Assembly: GCF_001269385.1 (NCBI RefSeq) | Contig: NZ_CXOO01000036.1 | Location: forward strand, 1 to 56,339 | DNA length: 56,339 nt | From: Limnohabitans sp. DM1 | GTDB lineage: Bacteria > Pseudomonadota > Gammaproteobacteria > Burkholderiales > Burkholderiaceae_C | Reading direction: 5' to 3' | Shown here: in pieces, positions 34,044 to 42,556 of the stretch | Numbering within the stretch: position 1 is the first letter of the stretch | Layout of the letters: every line of letters starts with the position of its first letter | Notes under the pieces: model-generated | The model's input: the letters and a program-made list of their open reading frames with translations, nothing else | Databases searched by the model: none | What the model was told of the DNA's origin: nothing | Position numbers and translations under genes: made by a program

Positions 34044-34290
34044 ATCTGTTGATTCGGCCCATGACGCTTGCTTTTTTGACTGCTGGGTTTGCGATTTTGA
34101 ACAGTGTGTGGAAGCTTGCCCTGCCAGCGAAAAGCCTGTGGTCCACAAGCGCCTTATCGCCAGCAGGGCTGGCTCCTACAACACATTGTTTGGGTGCCTC
34201 AGTACAGACTTCAGCACGCGGCAGCCATGGCCTGTCCACCCGCATTTTTCTGCTCAACCGAGTTCCAGAACCCCTCTTTCCTTATTGACC
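34044..34290. repeat. Intra-operon gap with REP-like hairpin (element E)
   Basis: The arms at 34116-34130 (TTGCCCTGCCAGCGA) and 34157-34171 (TCGCCAGCAGGGCTG) form a long imperfect hairpin. Read on the minus strand, it is the same sequence as the core of the element near 42640-42712 (GGAGC..GCCCTGCTGGCGA). TTGATTCGGCCCATGACG (34050-34067) resembles the outer end of the composite elements; a clear right end is lacking. It lies between the two dehydrogenase genes of the pentitol cluster. Confidence 0.7.
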
Positions 34291-35709
34291 ATGAACACCA
34301 TCTTGCACCTGGGCCTGGGCTCTTTCCACCGCGCACACCAGGCCGTTTATGTCCACCAGCTGCGCCAAAGCGGTGACCTGGGCTGGGGCATCGCCGCTGG
34401 CAACCTGCGCCCCGACATGCTGGGCACCATCGCGGCACTGCAAGCCCAAGGCGGTGCCTACACGCTCGAGACCGTGACCCCGCAGGGCGAAAAAACCTAC
34501 ACCCGGGTCACGTCCATCCAGCGCGTCATCCCCTACCAGGACGACCTGGCCCCGCTGGTGGCGGTGGGGATGGAGGCGGCCACGCGCATCATCAGCTTCA
34601 CCGTCACCGAAGCGGGCTATTACCTGGACGCCCACAACCGGCTCGACTGGGTCAGTTTTGCGGACCTGCGTGCCGATCTGGAAGCGGTCAAGACGGCCCA
34701 AGCGGGCCACACCATTTATGGCGCGCTGGTTACCATCCTGCGTGCGCGCATGCAGGCCGGCAGTGGCCCGGTCACGCTGATGAACTGCGACAACCTGCGC
34801 CACAACGGCGAACGTTCACGCAGCGGCCTGTTGCAATTCATCGAAGCCCTGGGCGACAGCGCTTTGCTGAAATGGGTGCAGGACCACACCACCAGCCCCA
34901 ACGCCATGGTTGACCGCATCACGCCCCGGCCCACACCCGATGTGGCCGTACGCGTGCTGGCGGCCACCGGGCAGAACGACCCCGCCGCGCTGATGGCCGA
35001 AAGCTTCATCCAGTGGGTGATTGAAGACCGCTTCATCGCCGGGCGTCCCGCCTGGGAGCGCGTCGGTGTGGACATGGTGGACTCGGTGGATGCGTATGAA
35101 GAAGCCAAGATCCGCTTGCTCAACGCCACACACAGCTGCATCGCCTGGGCGGGCACGCTGGTGGGCTACCAATTCATCCACGAAGGCACACACGATGCGG
35201 TGATCCGCCGCATGGCCTATGACTACGTGACCGACGACGTGATCCCCGTGCTGGACACGCCTGAAAACCCCTGCCCGCTGAACCTGCCTCAGTACCGCGA
35301 TGTGGTGCTCGACCGATTTGGCAACCCCGCGATTTGCGACACCAACCAGCGTGTGGCCATGGACGGTTTTTCCAAGGTGCCGGGCTTCATCGCCCCCACC
35401 ATCCGCGAGCGCCTGGCGCGTGGCGACAGCATTGACAGCGTGGCCATGCTGCCCGCGCTGTTTCTGGCCTATTTGCAACGCTGGCATGTGGGGCAGATTC
35501 CCTACACCTACCAGGACCAGGCCATGCAGCCGGAGGTGGCGCACGCGATGTGTGATGCCGCAGACCCGGTGGCGGCCTTTTGCGCCGACACCACCTTGTG
35601 GGGCGAGCTGGCTGCAGACCCCCGCCTGGTGGACGCCGTGCGCCGTGCCCATGAGCGGGTGGGCCGCTTTGTCAGCGCCCACACGGGTGCTCTTGCTGTG
35701 CCAAACTGA
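34291..35709 (+). CDS. dalD: D-arabinitol 4-dehydrogenase (mannitol dehydrogenase family)
   Basis: The 472-aa polyol dehydrogenase opens NTILHLGLGSFHRAHQAVYV with the Rossmann GxGxFxRAHQ motif. TLMNCDNLRHNGERSRSGLL is the family block, and the catalytic Lys/Asn/His cluster is in EAKIRLLNATHSCIAWAG. The overall form suits D-arabinitol to D-xylulose, supported by the xylulokinase downstream; mannitol 2-dehydrogenase is the alternative. The frame is open far upstream through the repeat, but the ATG at 34291 marks the start of similarity. Confidence 0.83.
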   Translation: MNTILHLGLGSFHRAHQAVYVHQLRQSGDLGWGIAAGNLRPDMLGTIAALQAQGGAYTLETVTPQGEKTYTRVTSIQRVIPYQDDLAPLVAVGMEAATRIISFTVTEAGYYLDAHNRLDWVSFADLRADLEAVKTAQAGHTIYGALVTILRARMQAGSGPVTLMNCDNLRHNGERSRSGLLQFIEALGDSALLKWVQDHTTSPNAMVDRITPRPTPDVAVRVLAATGQNDPAALMAESFIQWVIEDRFIAGRPAWERVGVDMVDSVDAYEEAKIRLLNATHSCIAWAGTLVGYQFIHEGTHDAVIRRMAYDYVTDDVIPVLDTPENPCPLNLPQYRDVVLDRFGNPAICDTNQRVAMDGFSKVPGFIAPTIRERLARGDSIDSVAMLPALFLAYLQRWHVGQIPYTYQDQAMQPEVAHAMCDAADPVAAFCADTTLWGELAADPRLVDAVRRAHERVGRFVSAHTGALAVPN

Positions 35710-35736
35710 CGGGCTACACAGCCCCTGAGTTGCGCC

Positions 35737-36672
35737 ATGACCGTCCGAAACCGCACCGTGCCCCGCCAGATCAAGCCCGAGCTGGAGCATGAACTGGTGC
35801 GCTCGCCCAATATGGGCTACGAGTCGTCCACCGACGTGGGCTTTGTGCGCTGCCTGGCGCACGGCTTTCCCACGCCGCTGGCGCGCTGGCACTACCACGA
35901 CGAATACGAGCTGCACCTGATCACCGCCACCTCGGGCAAGGTGTTTGTGGGCGACTGGATCGGGCCGTTTCAGCCCGACCAACTGGTGCTGACGGGCCCT
36001 CGCCTGCCGCACAACTGGGTCACCCTGGATTTGCCCGAGGGCGGCGTGGCCGAGCGCGATCTGGTGATCCAGTTCGCCCACGATCCGCTGGTGCAGGCCA
36101 GCCAGACCATCCCCGAGCTGGCCGAGGTGCTGCCGCTGTTGGAGCGGGCACGCCACGGCATCGAGTTTTTTGGCGTCTCCGAGATCGCCCATGCCCACTG
36201 GCACAAGGTCAAGGGCTCACATGGCCTGCGTCGGTTCACCGCATTTTGTGAATTTTTGGCCGATTTGGCCGCTTGCAACGATTACCGCCTGTTGTCCAGC
36301 GCGCAGCTGCAAAGCGACAACGACGACACCTCGCTGGACCTGATCAACGACGTGGTCAGCCGCATCACCGAACAGCTGGCCGAACCCCATTCTGCCGCCG
36401 CCTGGGCCGCCGATTTGGGCATGAGCGAGAGCCGCTTCAGCCGTTTTTTCCGCAAGGCCACGGGCAACACCTTCACCGATTTTGTGAACCGCGTGCGCAT
36501 CAGCCGCGCCTGCCAGTTGCTGATGGACACCGACCAGCAGATCACCCACATCTGCTACGAAGTGGGCTTCAACAGCGTGGCCAATTTCAACCGACGCTTT
36601 CTGGAAATCAAGGGCATGAAACCCTCGGATTTCCGGCGCCAGTCGCTCACGCGCTTCAGCGGGGCGCACTGA
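35737..36672 (+). CDS. AraC-family regulator of the pentitol cluster
   Basis: The 311-aa regulator has an N-terminal cupin sensor (ARWHYHDEYELHLITATSGK, then GPFQPDQLVLTGPRLPHNW). A C-terminal pair of HTHs is SAAAWAADLGMSESRFSRFF and TFTDFVNRVRISRACQLLMD, followed by ITHICYEVGFNSVANFNRRF. It is embedded between the arabinitol dehydrogenase and xylulokinase genes (27 and 22 bp gaps). It is therefore the probable activator responding to a polyol, presumably at the 28.9-kb promoter. Confidence 0.9.
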   Translation: MTVRNRTVPRQIKPELEHELVRSPNMGYESSTDVGFVRCLAHGFPTPLARWHYHDEYELHLITATSGKVFVGDWIGPFQPDQLVLTGPRLPHNWVTLDLPEGGVAERDLVIQFAHDPLVQASQTIPELAEVLPLLERARHGIEFFGVSEIAHAHWHKVKGSHGLRRFTAFCEFLADLAACNDYRLLSSAQLQSDNDDTSLDLINDVVSRITEQLAEPHSAAAWAADLGMSESRFSRFFRKATGNTFTDFVNRVRISRACQLLMDTDQQITHICYEVGFNSVANFNRRFLEIKGMKPSDFRRQSLTRFSGAH

Positions 36673-36694
36673 TTTTTTTCTGAAAGCTTGCGGC

Positions 36695-38155
36695 ATGTTT
36701 CTCGGCCTTGATCTGGGCACCTCCGAACTCAAAGCCTTGTTGTTGAACGATCAGCACCAGGTGCTGGTTACGGCGCATGCACCGCTCACGGTGCAGCGCC
36801 CGCAAGCACTTTGGTCCGAGCAAGACCCCGCCAGCTGGTGGCAGGCTTTGCAGCAGGTCATGGACAGTTTGCAGCGCAGCCACCCAACAGCGCTGTCTGA
36901 GTTGCAGGGCGTGGGTTTGTCCGGGCAGATGCATGGCGCGGTCTTGTTGGACGCGCAAGGCGAGGTGCTGCGTCCGGCCATTTTGTGGAACGACGGGCGC
37001 AGCGGTGCGCAGTGCGAACAGCTCACGGCGCAAGTGCCTGACTTGTCGCGCATCACCGGCAACCTGGCCATGCCAGGCTTTACCGCCCCCAAGCTGCTGT
37101 GGGTGCGTGCGCATGAGCCTGAGTTGTTTGCCCGCACGCGCCGGGTGTTGCTGCCCAAAGACTGGCTGCGCTGGCAGCTCACCGGCGAGGCCGTGAGCGA
37201 GATGTCCGACGCGGCAGGCACCCTCTTGCTGGACACCGCTTTGCGCGACTGGTCGGACACCCTGCTGGCCGCCTGCGGGCTGGACCGCAGCCACATGCCG
37301 CGTCTGGTCGAGGGCAGCGAGGTCTCGGCTTTTTTGAAGCCCGAACTCTGCCACCGCTGGGGCCTGCCCGAGCGGGTGGCGGTGGCCGGGGGCGCGGGCG
37401 ACAACGCGGCCAGCGCGGTGGGCATGGGCCTGGTGCAACCCGGTCAGGGCTTTGTGTCGCTCGGCACCTCGGGTGTGGTGTTTATCAGCGGTGCGCGTTT
37501 TGCGCCCAATCCGGCGCAGGGCCTGCACGCGTTTTGCCATGCGCTGCCGGGCCGCTGGCACCAGATGTCGGTCATGCTGAGTGCGGCCAGTGCGGTGACC
37601 TGGGCGGCCAAGCAATTGGCATTTGCCGACGAGTCCAGCTTGCTGGCGGCGGCTGCACAACTGCCTGAAGCAGACCGGCGCACCGCCCCCTTGTTTTTGC
37701 CCTACCTCAGTGGCGAGCGCACCCCGCACAACCAGCCCCTGGCTACGGCCAGCTGGTGGGGCCTGACGGCCGCTCACGGGCGCGAGGCCATGGCCTATGC
37801 CGTGGTTGAAGGCGTGGCTTTTGGGCTGCGTGATGGCTTGCAGACGCTGGGCACTTCGGAGCCCGCTCTACAGAGTTTGTCTTTGGTCGGCGGCGGGGCA
37901 CGCAACGCCTGGTGGGCTCAGCTGATGGCCGATGTTCTGGGCCTGTCCTTGACCTTGCATGAAGGGGCCGAAACCGGCGCTGCGCTGGGGGCGGCACGTC
38001 TGGCCTGGCTGGCGTGCGGCGGCGCATTGGATGCGGTGTGCATCACGCCTCCGGTGACCCGATCCTTCACCCCCAACGCCACTGCCCATGCGGCACACAG
38101 CCAGCGCCACACACGCTTTCATGCGCTGTATCGGGCCGTGTCACCGCTGTTTTAA
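36695..38155 (+). CDS. xylB: Xylulokinase
   Basis: The 486-aa FGGY-family kinase has an N-terminal FLGLDLGTSELKALLLND with the phosphate-1 loop, and VGLSGQMHGAVLLDAQGEVL. FGGY signature regions follow: MPGFTAPKLLWVRAHEPELF and GVAFGLRDGLQTLGTSEPAL with LVGGGARNAWWAQLMADVL. It phosphorylates D-xylulose to xylulose-5-phosphate, feeding the pentose-phosphate pathway. In this cluster it completes arabinitol catabolism; action on D-ribulose is possible but unproven. Confidence 0.93.
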   Translation: MFLGLDLGTSELKALLLNDQHQVLVTAHAPLTVQRPQALWSEQDPASWWQALQQVMDSLQRSHPTALSELQGVGLSGQMHGAVLLDAQGEVLRPAILWNDGRSGAQCEQLTAQVPDLSRITGNLAMPGFTAPKLLWVRAHEPELFARTRRVLLPKDWLRWQLTGEAVSEMSDAAGTLLLDTALRDWSDTLLAACGLDRSHMPRLVEGSEVSAFLKPELCHRWGLPERVAVAGGAGDNAASAVGMGLVQPGQGFVSLGTSGVVFISGARFAPNPAQGLHAFCHALPGRWHQMSVMLSAASAVTWAAKQLAFADESSLLAAAAQLPEADRRTAPLFLPYLSGERTPHNQPLATASWWGLTAAHGREAMAYAVVEGVAFGLRDGLQTLGTSEPALQSLSLVGGGARNAWWAQLMADVLGLSLTLHEGAETGAALGAARLAWLACGGALDAVCITPPVTRSFTPNATAHAAHSQRHTRFHALYRAVSPLF

Positions 38156-38173
38156 ATCTGGCCCCGTCCTCCC

Positions 38174-38202
38174 CGTAGGTCGGCGGTCGAAGACCCCGAC
38201 GT
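38174..38202 (+). repeat. Single GTAGGTCGG-family unit
   Basis: CGTAGGTCGGCGGTCGAAG continues ACCCCGACGT in the 52-bp gap between the convergent xylB and metallophosphoesterase genes. Confidence 0.75.
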
Positions 38203-38207
38203 GGGCA

Positions 38208-39071
38208 TCAGCCCAGGCTCAAGACCTGTTGGGCCTGAAAGCGAATTTGTTCGTTCTTGTGTGCGTAGCCCAGCGGGTTGGCAACCACCCGGCAGCCTTG
38301 GTGGGTGTAGTCGCTCGGGCAATGCAAATGCCCGTGCAGCCAGGCCTGGGCGTGCGGCAGCAGCGCATCGAGGGCATTGCAAAAGCCCGCAGTGCCGGGG
38401 GTCTCGCCATAGCGCGGATCGGCGCTGCGCAGGCTAGGGGCAAAGTGGGTCACGACGACGGTGCGGCCTTCAAACGGGGTGCTCAGCGTGTCGCTCAGCC
38501 AGCTTTGGCATTGCAGGGCCTGTTCGCGCATGGCCTCGGCCAGCCAGGGCTGGCCTGCACGCGTGGTGCCGGTTTTGCGCAAGTAGTAGTTGGCCGCGCG
38601 AAAGGCCTTGTCGCGGGCTTTGAGCTGGCGGGTGTACTGGCTGTTGGGGTGGCTGAAATGTGCGGGCAGTTTTTCGGGCAGCACTTGGCCCGCCAGGGGC
38701 CCTAGTGCGTCAAAGTCTGACCACAGCGTGGTGCCCACAAAGCGGATGCCGTGCAAGATTTGCATTTCGCGTTCCAGCCAGGTGATGCCCAGCCGTTCGC
38801 AGGTGTCTTGCAATCGGCTGTGGGCCTGGTCAAAGTCCAGGCCATCGTATTCGTGGTTGCCGGGCACAAACAGCACCGGCGTAGGCCAGCCACGGCTCGG
38901 CGAAAACCGGCCCAGGCCAAAGTCGGTGTCGCCCGCAGCGCTGAGCGCGGAGTTGCTTTGGTACGAGCCAATGTCTCCGGCCAGCACCAGCACATCGGCA
39001 CCCGGAGCGGGCACAGGCTCGAAGCCGGGGTTGGATTCGAGATGTAAATCCGACAGCAATTGGATGTTCAT
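38208..39071 (-). CDS. Metallophosphoesterase
   Basis: The 287-aa calcineurin-like phosphoesterase has its metal ligands in order: QLLSDLHLE (D-x-H) at 5-10, VLVLAGDIG (GD) near 30, VLFVPGNHEYDG (GNHE) near 66, VVVTHFAPS near 203, and AWLHGHLHC (GHxH) near 245. The ATG at 39071 begins exactly at the core; a longer frame has no support. Its start overlaps the stop of the upstream LysR gene by 4 bp. Substrate is not predictable. Confidence 0.88.
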   Translation of the reverse strand: MNIQLLSDLHLESNPGFEPVPAPGADVLVLAGDIGSYQSNSALSAAGDTDFGLGRFSPSRGWPTPVLFVPGNHEYDGLDFDQAHSRLQDTCERLGITWLEREMQILHGIRFVGTTLWSDFDALGPLAGQVLPEKLPAHFSHPNSQYTRQLKARDKAFRAANYYLRKTGTTRAGQPWLAEAMREQALQCQSWLSDTLSTPFEGRTVVVTHFAPSLRSADPRYGETPGTAGFCNALDALLPHAQAWLHGHLHCPSDYTHQGCRVVANPLGYAHKNEQIRFQAQQVLSLG

Positions 39072-40045
39072 GGTGTCCCTGATTCGGAGAATGCGCTTTG
39101 TGCCACTTGCAGCAATTGGGCACGCAGCCATTGGTGGGCGCTGTCGTGTTGCTGTTTGCGGTGCCACAAAGCCTCTACGTGCACGGGCGGCACATCCAGC
39201 GGCAGGTCGCGCAGCACCAACTGCTCGGTCATGCCCGTGGTGGGCACAAAATGACGGGGCAACACGGTCAGCAAGTCCGAGTTGACCACCACCTGACCCG
39301 CTGTGAAAAACTGGTTCACCGTGAGCACGATGCGGCGCTGCCGACCGATCGAGGCCAGTGCTTCGTCCACAAAACCATAGGGGCGGCCTGAAAAGCTCAC
39401 CAACAGGTGCCTCGCTGCGCAGTAGGTGTCCAGTGTCATGGGGACATCGGCCAGAGGATGGCCCTGGCGCATCACGCACACATATTCGCCTGCATACAGG
39501 CGCTGGTGTTCAAAGGCCACCGCCTCCCCGGCTTGGGCGCGGCCGGTCAAATCGGTCAGCACCGCCGGAAAGTAGCCCACCGCCATGTCGGCCGCACCGT
39601 CGCTGAGCAGTCGGCGCGGATCGCGTGTGGTCAGGGGCACCACGCGCATGGACACACCGGGTGCTTCGGTCTGCATCTGGCGGGCCAGGCCGCCCATCAA
39701 CTCTGCGGCGGTGGCATCGGCCATGGCCAGCACAAAAGTGTTGTGGGCCTCGGCAGACACAAATGCTTGGGGCACCAGGGCTTCTTGCAATTGGCGCAGC
39801 GCCTCACGCACGCTGGGCCACAGGGCCAGGGCTCGCGGGGTGGGCTCGATGCCGTGGCCCTGCCTGCGCACCAGTTCGTCGTCCAAGGCATGGCGCAGGC
39901 GACGCAGTGAATTGCTGACTGCAGGCTGTGTCAGCGACAAATTGCGCGCCGCCTTGGTCAGGCTGCGCTCGGCCATGACCTCATCAAAGACACGAAGCAG
40001 GTTCAGGTCCAGCGTGCGAAATACGGCCGGGATGTGCGAGTTCAT
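39068..40045 (-). CDS. LysR-family transcriptional regulator
   Basis: The 325-aa regulator has its HTH at 12-60: DLNLLRVFDEVMAERSLTKA, then LSLTQPAVSNSLRRLRHAL. An effector domain follows (PRRLLSDGAADMAVGYFPAV and SDLLTVLPRHFVPTTG). The N-terminus with RTLDLNLLRVFDEVMAERSLT is of the NodD/LinR-like aromatic-responsive subgroup. It is coupled to the phosphoesterase gene and divergent from the small membrane protein gene at 40207. Confidence 0.9.
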   Translation of the reverse strand: MNSHIPAVFRTLDLNLLRVFDEVMAERSLTKAARNLSLTQPAVSNSLRRLRHALDDELVRRQGHGIEPTPRALALWPSVREALRQLQEALVPQAFVSAEAHNTFVLAMADATAAELMGGLARQMQTEAPGVSMRVVPLTTRDPRRLLSDGAADMAVGYFPAVLTDLTGRAQAGEAVAFEHQRLYAGEYVCVMRQGHPLADVPMTLDTYCAARHLLVSFSGRPYGFVDEALASIGRQRRIVLTVNQFFTAGQVVVNSDLLTVLPRHFVPTTGMTEQLVLRDLPLDVPPVHVEALWHRKQQHDSAHQWLRAQLLQVAQSAFSESGTP

Positions 40046-40068
40046 GGGGTTTTTCTGTCAATCCATCT

Positions 40069-40087
40069 ATTCATCACCAATGTGAAT
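40069..40087. promoter_or_regulatory. Candidate LysR-type operator
   Basis: The arms ATTCA and TGAAT flank nine bases, a T-N11-A type dyad 24 bp upstream of the LysR start and about 120 bp from the divergent gene. Short symmetry only, so tentative. Confidence 0.35.
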
Positions 40088-40206
40088 GATAACCATCATG
40101 AATATAAAGTTGAACAATACCAGTATTAACCCTAATATTCGGTTCACATTTTTATCAGTTGTTTGCAATAAAAGCTGAAATATCTTTTTAAAAAGGAAAA
40201 AACATC

Positions 40207-40671
40207 ATGACCATGACCACCAAATCCATGCTGGGCCACCTGCCCACTCCCGCTGTTGCGGCGCCCGCCACCTCCACCAAAACCTTGGCCACCTTCTTGC
40301 TGGCTGCCGGCGTCGCTGGTCTGGTCGTCATGGCCGACCAGTTGATCGACGACTGGGCTGAAACCCACGTCATCGCTTCCTGGCTGGCCTTGTGGGCCGT
40401 GGCCGTGCTGGCCATTGGCGCGCTGCGAGGTGTGAGCCGCCTGTTTGCACAAAAAATGATGATCGCACTCGATGGCTGGTCTGCCCGTGTGGCGCGTCGC
40501 CGCGCTGACGAGCGCCTGTGGACCATGGCCCAATCGGACGAGCGCCTGATGCAGGATTTGCAAACCGCCATGGACCGTGCTGAAGTCATCCAAACAGCGT
40601 CTAAGGATATGGCCACCTTGATGGGCCGCCGGGCCGCGCGCATTGTGCGCAACCGCCTGCACTACATCTGA
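40207..40671 (+). CDS. Hypothetical two-helix membrane protein
   Basis: The 154-aa protein has two predicted membrane helices (TLATFLLAAGVAGLVVMADQ and VIASWLALWAVAVLAIGALR) and a long basic helical tail (RRRADERLWTMAQSDERLMQ, then RRAARIVRNRLHYI). A strong AAAAAGGAAAAA ribosome site precedes the ATG at 40207, and a clear terminator follows. No family is recognised. The purine-rich, A/T-rich 5' region suggests high expression. It is divergent from a LysR gene. Confidence 0.78.
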   Translation: MTMTTKSMLGHLPTPAVAAPATSTKTLATFLLAAGVAGLVVMADQLIDDWAETHVIASWLALWAVAVLAIGALRGVSRLFAQKMMIALDGWSARVARRRADERLWTMAQSDERLMQDLQTAMDRAEVIQTASKDMATLMGRRAARIVRNRLHYI

Positions 40672-40695
40672 TCCGTCCTTCGGACTGGACCATTC

Positions 40696-40720
40696 AAAGC
40701 CTCCTTCTGGAGGCTTTTTT
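40696..40720 (+). terminator. Intrinsic terminator
   Basis: The arms AAAGCCTCC (40696-40704) and GGAGGCTTT (40709-40717) enclose a TTCT loop and are followed by further T residues. It ends the transcript of the small membrane protein gene. Confidence 0.9.
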
Positions 40721-40740
40721 CTTGGGCATCTTGCAGCATG

Positions 40741-40908
40741 GTTGTGGCCTTTGCATCCCATGTCGGACTCTGCGGGTACCGACCTACACATTTACGGAGC
40801 CCGAAGGCATCGTCGTGGCCTCTGCATTCCATGTCGGACTCTGCGAGTGCCAACCTACAGGGGACACAGCAGGTCTTCCCGTTGGTCGGCACTCGCAGAG
40901 TCCGACAT
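40741..40908. repeat. Cluster of three GTAGGTCGG-family units
   Basis: The units are at 40760-40787 (ATGTCGGACTCTGCGGGTAC, then CGACCTAC), 40831-40860 (same orientation, ATGTCGGACTCTGCGAGTGC) and 40882-40908 (inverse, TTGGTCGGCACTCGCAGAG). Units one and two lie in a 71-bp tandem arrangement that includes the preceding GTxGTGGCCTxTGCATxCC. Units two and three face each other and could form a long hairpin. Confidence 0.8.
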
Positions 40909-40921
40909 TTACCTGCCAGGT

Positions 40922-41881
40922 TCAGGGCTCGGGCGTCTCGGTTGCCTGGCGTGAAGCCAGGTAAATGCCGGGCAAAATCAGCAAGGCACCCATGAGATGG
41001 TGCCAGCCCATGGATTCGTCCAGCACGGCCCAAGCGGTCAAACCGCCGTACAAAGGCCCCAGGTACAAGCTGGCCGCTACCCGGCTGGCGCCCAGCACTT
41101 TTTGGCAAAAACCATAAGCCCCATAGGCGCCAATACCCGGCACCAGGGCCGCAATCAGCACCAGCCAACTGGCCTGAAAACTCCAGGCCGGGGTATCGGC
41201 CTGCAGGCCTTCCCAAACAGCAAAGGGCAAGAGCACCAGCACACCGCCCATGCAAATGGCGGCCAGCCGAGCGGTGGCGCTGAGCGGGCTGGCCCACTTT
41301 TTTTGCAACAGGGCATAAGCCGCCCAAGCCACCATGGCCAAGACAATCCAGCCGTCGCCCGCCACCCACTGCACTTGGCCCAGCGCCAGCCACTGGCCTT
41401 TGACCACCACATGAAATACACCCGACAGGGCGATCACAACGCCCAAGCCCTGCCGCCAGGAAAACCGCTCGCCCAGCCACAGCACCGCGCCCAGCGCGAT
41501 CAGCACGGGCGAGGCGGCATAAATCAGCGCGATGTTCATGGCGGTGGTGGTTTGCGCACCCTTGTAAACCCAGGCCCCGCAAATGAGCATGCCCAATGCG
41601 CCCAGCACCAGGTACTGCCACGCAGCCTTCAGCGTGCTGCGCCTTTCGCGCCACAGTTCTTGACGCGCGATGACGCTCAGGATCAGACCCGCCAAAGCCC
41701 AACGGCCCAGCGCCAGCATGTGCGGCTCCACCACGCCGGGCGCGGTGCGGGCCACGATGTAATTGATCGACCACATGGCGGGCGTGATCCACAAAAGCCA
41801 CAGAGCCAGGTGTTGACGGGATTCAGGTGTTTTCAAAATGGTGTGGATGGAGCAGGCGCTTGCCAGGTTCTGGGCGCCCAC
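40922..41881 (-). CDS. EamA/DMT-family transporter
   Basis: The 319-aa, ten-helix transporter has LALWLLWITPAMWSINYIVA as helix 1, GAWVYKGAQTTTAMNIALIY in the conserved middle, and LGVVIALSGVFHVV ending repeat one. The tail GALLILPGIYLASRQ closes repeat two. The longest frame starts at a GTG (41881), but the first 20 residues are not family-like, so the true start may be a few codons downstream. It lies 8 bp after the exported-protein gene and may share its transcript. Confidence 0.85.
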   Translation of the reverse strand: MGAQNLASACSIHTILKTPESRQHLALWLLWITPAMWSINYIVARTAPGVVEPHMLALGRWALAGLILSVIARQELWRERRSTLKAAWQYLVLGALGMLICGAWVYKGAQTTTAMNIALIYAASPVLIALGAVLWLGERFSWRQGLGVVIALSGVFHVVVKGQWLALGQVQWVAGDGWIVLAMVAWAAYALLQKKWASPLSATARLAAICMGGVLVLLPFAVWEGLQADTPAWSFQASWLVLIAALVPGIGAYGAYGFCQKVLGASRVAASLYLGPLYGGLTAWAVLDESMGWHHLMGALLILPGIYLASRQATETPEP

Positions 41882-41889
41882 CCCTGCTT

Positions 41890-42348
41890 TCAGTTGACTT
41901 CAAAGTCCAATTGTCTTTGACCTTGACGCCCCAGGCTGTCTTCAATGCTCAGCAAGAGCCGGTGGCTACCCTTGGGCAAGCTCGCGCCTTTGACGGCAAT
42001 ACCTTGCGCCGAGATGGAAGCTGCGCCCAGCAAGCGCTGGGTGATGTCCAGTCTGAGGCGTCCGTACAGCACCTTGAAGGTTTCTGGCCGCACAGCGCTG
42101 GAAGCCGAGGCCTGGAAAACCAGCTGAATGCTGGTGGGCGATGTGATGACACTGCCCATGCGTGGCTCCACGATGTCAATCATGGGCGCGCCCGCCACGG
42201 GGTTTGTCTTGGGCGACAGCGATTCAGGCGCAGTCAAGGCAGCCTGCTGCTCCTGGAGTGAAACCAGCTCAAACGCCTGTGCCGCAGATGCGCCCAAGGC
42301 CACCCCTGCAACAAGGCCTGCGAGCCAGCGAGTGACTGTGGACTTCAT
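41890..42348 (-). CDS. Small exported protein of the caspase locus (paralogue of the 45.9-kb protein)
   Basis: The 152-aa protein starts MKSTVTRWLAGLVAGVALGA with a signal peptide probably cleaved after AQA (near residue 25). The mature part contains IDIVEPRMGSVITSPTSIQL, a beta-rich stretch, and ends KGSHRLLLSIEDSLGRQGQR. The layout and the ending (xGxHxLxxxxxDSxGRxxxx) match the 143-aa protein encoded at 45854-46285, so the two are probably distant paralogues with an immunoglobulin-like fold. Its ATG overlaps the stop of the 62-codon ORF (ATGA). Function is unknown. Confidence 0.72.
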   Translation of the reverse strand: MKSTVTRWLAGLVAGVALGASAAQAFELVSLQEQQAALTAPESLSPKTNPVAGAPMIDIVEPRMGSVITSPTSIQLVFQASASSAVRPETFKVLYGRLRLDITQRLLGAASISAQGIAVKGASLPKGSHRLLLSIEDSLGRQGQRQLDFEVN

Positions 42349-42533
42349 CCTAGAAAACGCAGTTGGACGCGCCCGAGGGTGCTGCCTTGGATCGCAATGT
42401 GGGGGCAATGGCCAGACGCGAGGAGGCCGCAGCATGCCCCTGCAACGGCGAGTAATGCCGCCAGTGCCCCCACTGGGCGTTGCCATCGGGTGCGTAGCGG
42501 TGTCACCCACAAGGTGAGCGTCTTCGTGGTCAC
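42345..42533 (-). CDS. Possible 62-aa membrane peptide coupled to the exported protein
   Basis: The small frame begins at GTG 42533 and reads TTKTLTLWVTPLRTRWQRPV, then a hydrophobic segment GALAALLAVAGACCGLLASG, ending GRVQLRFLG. Its TGA overlaps the next ATG as ATGA, typical of translational coupling. No ribosome site is obvious, and the coding end coincides with AGAAAACGCAGTTG, a sequence repeated elsewhere. It could therefore be a real single-pass peptide or a leader created by a repeat insertion. Confidence 0.4.
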   Translation of the reverse strand: MTTKTLTLWVTPLRTRWQRPVGALAALLAVAGACCGLLASGHCPHIAIQGSTLGRVQLRFLG

Positions 42534-42556
42534 AGCGTTCAGGATGCACAGGGAGT

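Noticed and set aside
40741..40908. CRISPR-like array of three short repeats
   Set aside because: Units are in mixed orientation, with unequal spacing, and belong to the dispersed palindromic family.
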